A stretch of DNA of 6,286 bases, from NCBI GenBank assembly GCA_013911195.1, contig JACETS010000151.1, positions 1 through 6,286 of the forward strand, given 5' to 3'. The stretch's first letter is position 1, and each line of letters opens with the position of its first letter. The translations under genes and the position numbers were made by a program. The notes under the pieces were generated by a model. The model worked only from the letters and a program-made list of their open reading frames with translations. It was not told the DNA's origin and searched no databases. Origin of the DNA: Verrucomicrobiales bacterium. GTDB lineage: Bacteria; Verrucomicrobiota; Verrucomicrobiia; Verrucomicrobiales; DEV007. Below are positions 4,551-6,286 of this stretch, piece by piece.

Positions 4551-6286
4551 ATGCCCGCCAAAAAAAGACCCAAAGTAGCACAAAAGAAGAAAGATTTGTC
4601 TTCTTGGAAAAAGGGCATGATTTCATTAAAGGAGGTAAATCAAAATAATCTCAAAGGTTTTGATTTGGACCTTCCTCTAGGAAAACTGATTGTTGTAACC
4701 GGTCCGAGTGGAAGCGGTAAATCATCATTAGCGTTTCAAACTCTCTATGCAGAGGGCCAAAGACGTTATATTGAAACATTCTCGCCCTATACGAGGCAAT
4801 TCTTTGATCGCATGGATAAACCCAAGGTTAAAGATGTACATGGTATTCCGCCCTCTATTGCTATCGAACAGGGGAACAATGTCAGGACCACCCGTTCAAC
4901 TGTTGGGACACTGACTGGAATAAATGATTACCTGAAGATTTTATTCGCCCATACCTCGGATGCCTTTTGTCCGCAATGTGAGGAGCCCATAGTCCAAGAC
5001 TCACCTCAGAAAGTAGTTCAATTTGCCTTGGATAAATTATCTGAAAAATCGGTATTCATTTGTTTTGAGATTCCAGTTCCCAAAGAAATCAAAATTAATG
5101 ACTTCTTCAAATTTCTCTCATCTCAAGGATATCTCAGAGTGGTAATTGAAAAGCAAATATATCGAACCGATGAATCGGAACTTTTTAAGGGCCAGATTAA
5201 TGCACCATATGTTCATATAATTCAGGATAGAATTAAACTGAATACCAGCGCAAAGACTCGGTCCCGTCTTTTTGAGGCAATTGAAACAGCCTTTGTAATA
5301 GGTAAAGGAAAAATACATTTAGTTGAGCAAGATTTCACAAACCTTTGGTCTTTTTCAAAAGCGTTACGTTGTGAAAAATGTGATATTTCAATTAAGGAGG
5401 CCTCTGCTGGGCTATTTTCATTTAATAATCCGATAGGTGCTTGTCCAGAATGTCGAGGATTTGGTAGGACTCTTGGAATTGACCTTCTCAAAGCATTACC
5501 AGATCAAGACTTGTCTTTGCATGAAGGTGCAGTCAAACCCTTCCAAGGAGAGAGAGGAGCTGAGTGTCAGGAAGATCTTATCGCTTGCGCAAAGATTAAG
5601 GGAATAGATATAAACGTACCCTTCAGAAAACTTTCTAAGAAAGACAAGGAATGGGTATTATACGGTGAAAAGGGTGACCCTGAGGCCAATTGGGAGATTG
5701 GGCTTTGGTATGGAGTCCAAGGCTTCTTTGGTTGGCTGGAACGCAAAGCCTACAAAATGCATGTTAGGGTTTTTCTTAGCCGTTATCGTTCTTATACAAC
5801 TTGCCCTTCTTGCCGCGGATCAAGACTTAAGCCTGACGCGTTAAACTTTAGAATCATGGGCTTTAACTTGCCTGAAGTCTGGCAATTACCCATAAAAGAG
5901 TTACTTCGAATTTGGAATTCTCAATCTGCCCATAACTATTTTCACAAAAAAGAAATGGATAGAACAGCCCACATTATGTGGGAAGAAGTTCATTCCCGTT
6001 TGCAGTACCTCAATCGTGTAGGTTTGGGTTATCTGACTCTAGACCGTTCCGCACGTTCTCTTTCAGGAGGTGAAATGCAAAGAGTCCATCTTACGACCTG
6101 TCTAGGAGCGTCATTAGTTAACACACTATTTGTTCTTGATGAGCCGAGCATTGGTCTTCACCCCAGAGATACTGATCAGTTAATAGATGTCATGTGTGAT
6201 TTGAGGGATGCAGGGAATACGGTACTTGTTGTGGAGCATGAAGAGAGCGTTATAAGGGCATCAGATCAATTAGTAGACATTGGTCC
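4551..6286 (+). CDS. uvrA: UvrA-family excinuclease ABC subunit A, 5' part only (runs off the window)
   Basis: An open frame of 578 codons with no stop, cut by the window end. UvrA is the ATP-dependent DNA-damage sensor that loads UvrB in nucleotide excision repair. Visible motifs: Walker A GPSGSGKS at 51-58, followed by the UvrA-typical YAEGQRRYIETFSPYTRQF; RSTVGTLTGINDYLKILFA; CPQC at 140-143; a zinc finger C274-x2-C277-x20-C298-x2-C301 with the same spacing as E. coli UvrA; CPSC at 418-421 in the CPxCxGxRLKP context; LSGGE at 504-508; Walker B FVLDEP with D530/E531; and VVEHEESVIRASD. The missing part should hold the second ABC half. Several motifs differ from housekeeping UvrA (GPSG for GVSG/GLSG, FSPYTRQFFDR for LSAYARQFLGQ, GGEMQRVHLTTCLGASL), so a paralogue or the long tandem UvrA type is possible. 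The first 22 residues are a lysine-rich extension; M23 at 4617 matches the usual UvrA start and has a weak upstream GGAAAAAGGG, so either start may be used. Confidence 0.93.
   Translation, partial: MPAKKRPKVAQKKKDLSSWKKGMISLKEVNQNNLKGFDLDLPLGKLIVVTGPSGSGKSSLAFQTLYAEGQRRYIETFSPYTRQFFDRMDKPKVKDVHGIPPSIAIEQGNNVRTTRSTVGTLTGINDYLKILFAHTSDAFCPQCEEPIVQDSPQKVVQFALDKLSEKSVFICFEIPVPKEIKINDFFKFLSSQGYLRVVIEKQIYRTDESELFKGQINAPYVHIIQDRIKLNTSAKTRSRLFEAIETAFVIGKGKIHLVEQDFTNLWSFSKALRCEKCDISIKEASAGLFSFNNPIGACPECRGFGRTLGIDLLKALPDQDLSLHEGAVKPFQGERGAECQEDLIACAKIKGIDINVPFRKLSKKDKEWVLYGEKGDPEANWEIGLWYGVQGFFGWLERKAYKMHVRVFLSRYRSYTTCPSCRGSRLKPDALNFRIMGFNLPEVWQLPIKELLRIWNSQSAHNYFHKKEMDRTAHIMWEEVHSRLQYLNRVGLGYLTLDRSARSLSGGEMQRVHLTTCLGASLVNTLFVLDEPSIGLHPRDTDQLIDVMCDLRDAGNTVLVVEHEESVIRASDQLVDIG

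Noticed and set aside
4628..4638. Strong SD-like AAAGGAGGTAA within the start of uvrA, with another at 5393-5401
   Set aside because: No start codon lies at a suitable distance downstream, and both are inside conserved UvrA coding sequence; they are coincidental codon use.
5118..5491. Two minus-strand open frames inside uvrA
   Set aside because: The plus-strand frame encodes recognisable UvrA sequence throughout, including the zinc finger, so these are shadows.

Overview
This is an AT-rich window (roughly 40% GC or a little less, by eye) from what looks like an ordinary bacterial chromosome. It holds six protein genes packed at normal bacterial density. There is no RNA gene, insertion sequence, CRISPR array or phage gene. 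The gene content (an MCE-type ABC lipid transporter, a YHS-like metal-binding secreted protein, a UvrA family member with non-standard motifs) and the lack of Shine-Dalgarno (SD) sequences suggest a Gram-negative of the PVC group, most likely Verrucomicrobiota. That assignment is inference from protein style, not from a marker gene.

Layout. 1-100: an iron-type control region with two overlapping Fur-box-like registers and a weaker third match. 101-1063 (+): an AraC-family regulator. 1193-1648 (+): a small exported protein with a duplicated YHS-like motif. 1649-1723: a short convergent spacer. 1724-2548, 2597-3580 and 3656-4429 (all -): an apparent operon, transcribed in the order ATPase (MlaF-like), MCE substrate-binding protein (MlaD-like), then an unrecognised three-helix membrane protein. 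4430-4550: a divergent promoter region with a nested inverted repeat. 4551 to the window end (+): the first 578 codons of a UvrA-family excinuclease subunit, which has no stop codon in the window.

How the genes fit together. The left part looks like an iron- or metal-responsive block: a Fur-controlled AraC regulator of the kind that governs siderophore or iron uptake genes, followed by a metal-binding secreted protein. The functional link between these two is only inferred. The minus-strand trio looks like part of a retrograde phospholipid transport (Mla-type) system that keeps the outer membrane asymmetric. The MlaE-type permease is not in the window, and an unknown membrane protein occupies the last place. 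The UvrA relative belongs to DNA repair and is probably unrelated to its divergent neighbours apart from sharing the spacer.

The most notable points are the Fur operator on the regulator, the loss of the cysteine cluster from the second YHS-like repeat, the permease-less Mla operon with an uncharacterised third gene, the nested dyad between mlaF and uvrA, and the absence of SD sequences in front of all six genes. I see no strong candidate for a wholly new multi-gene system here.
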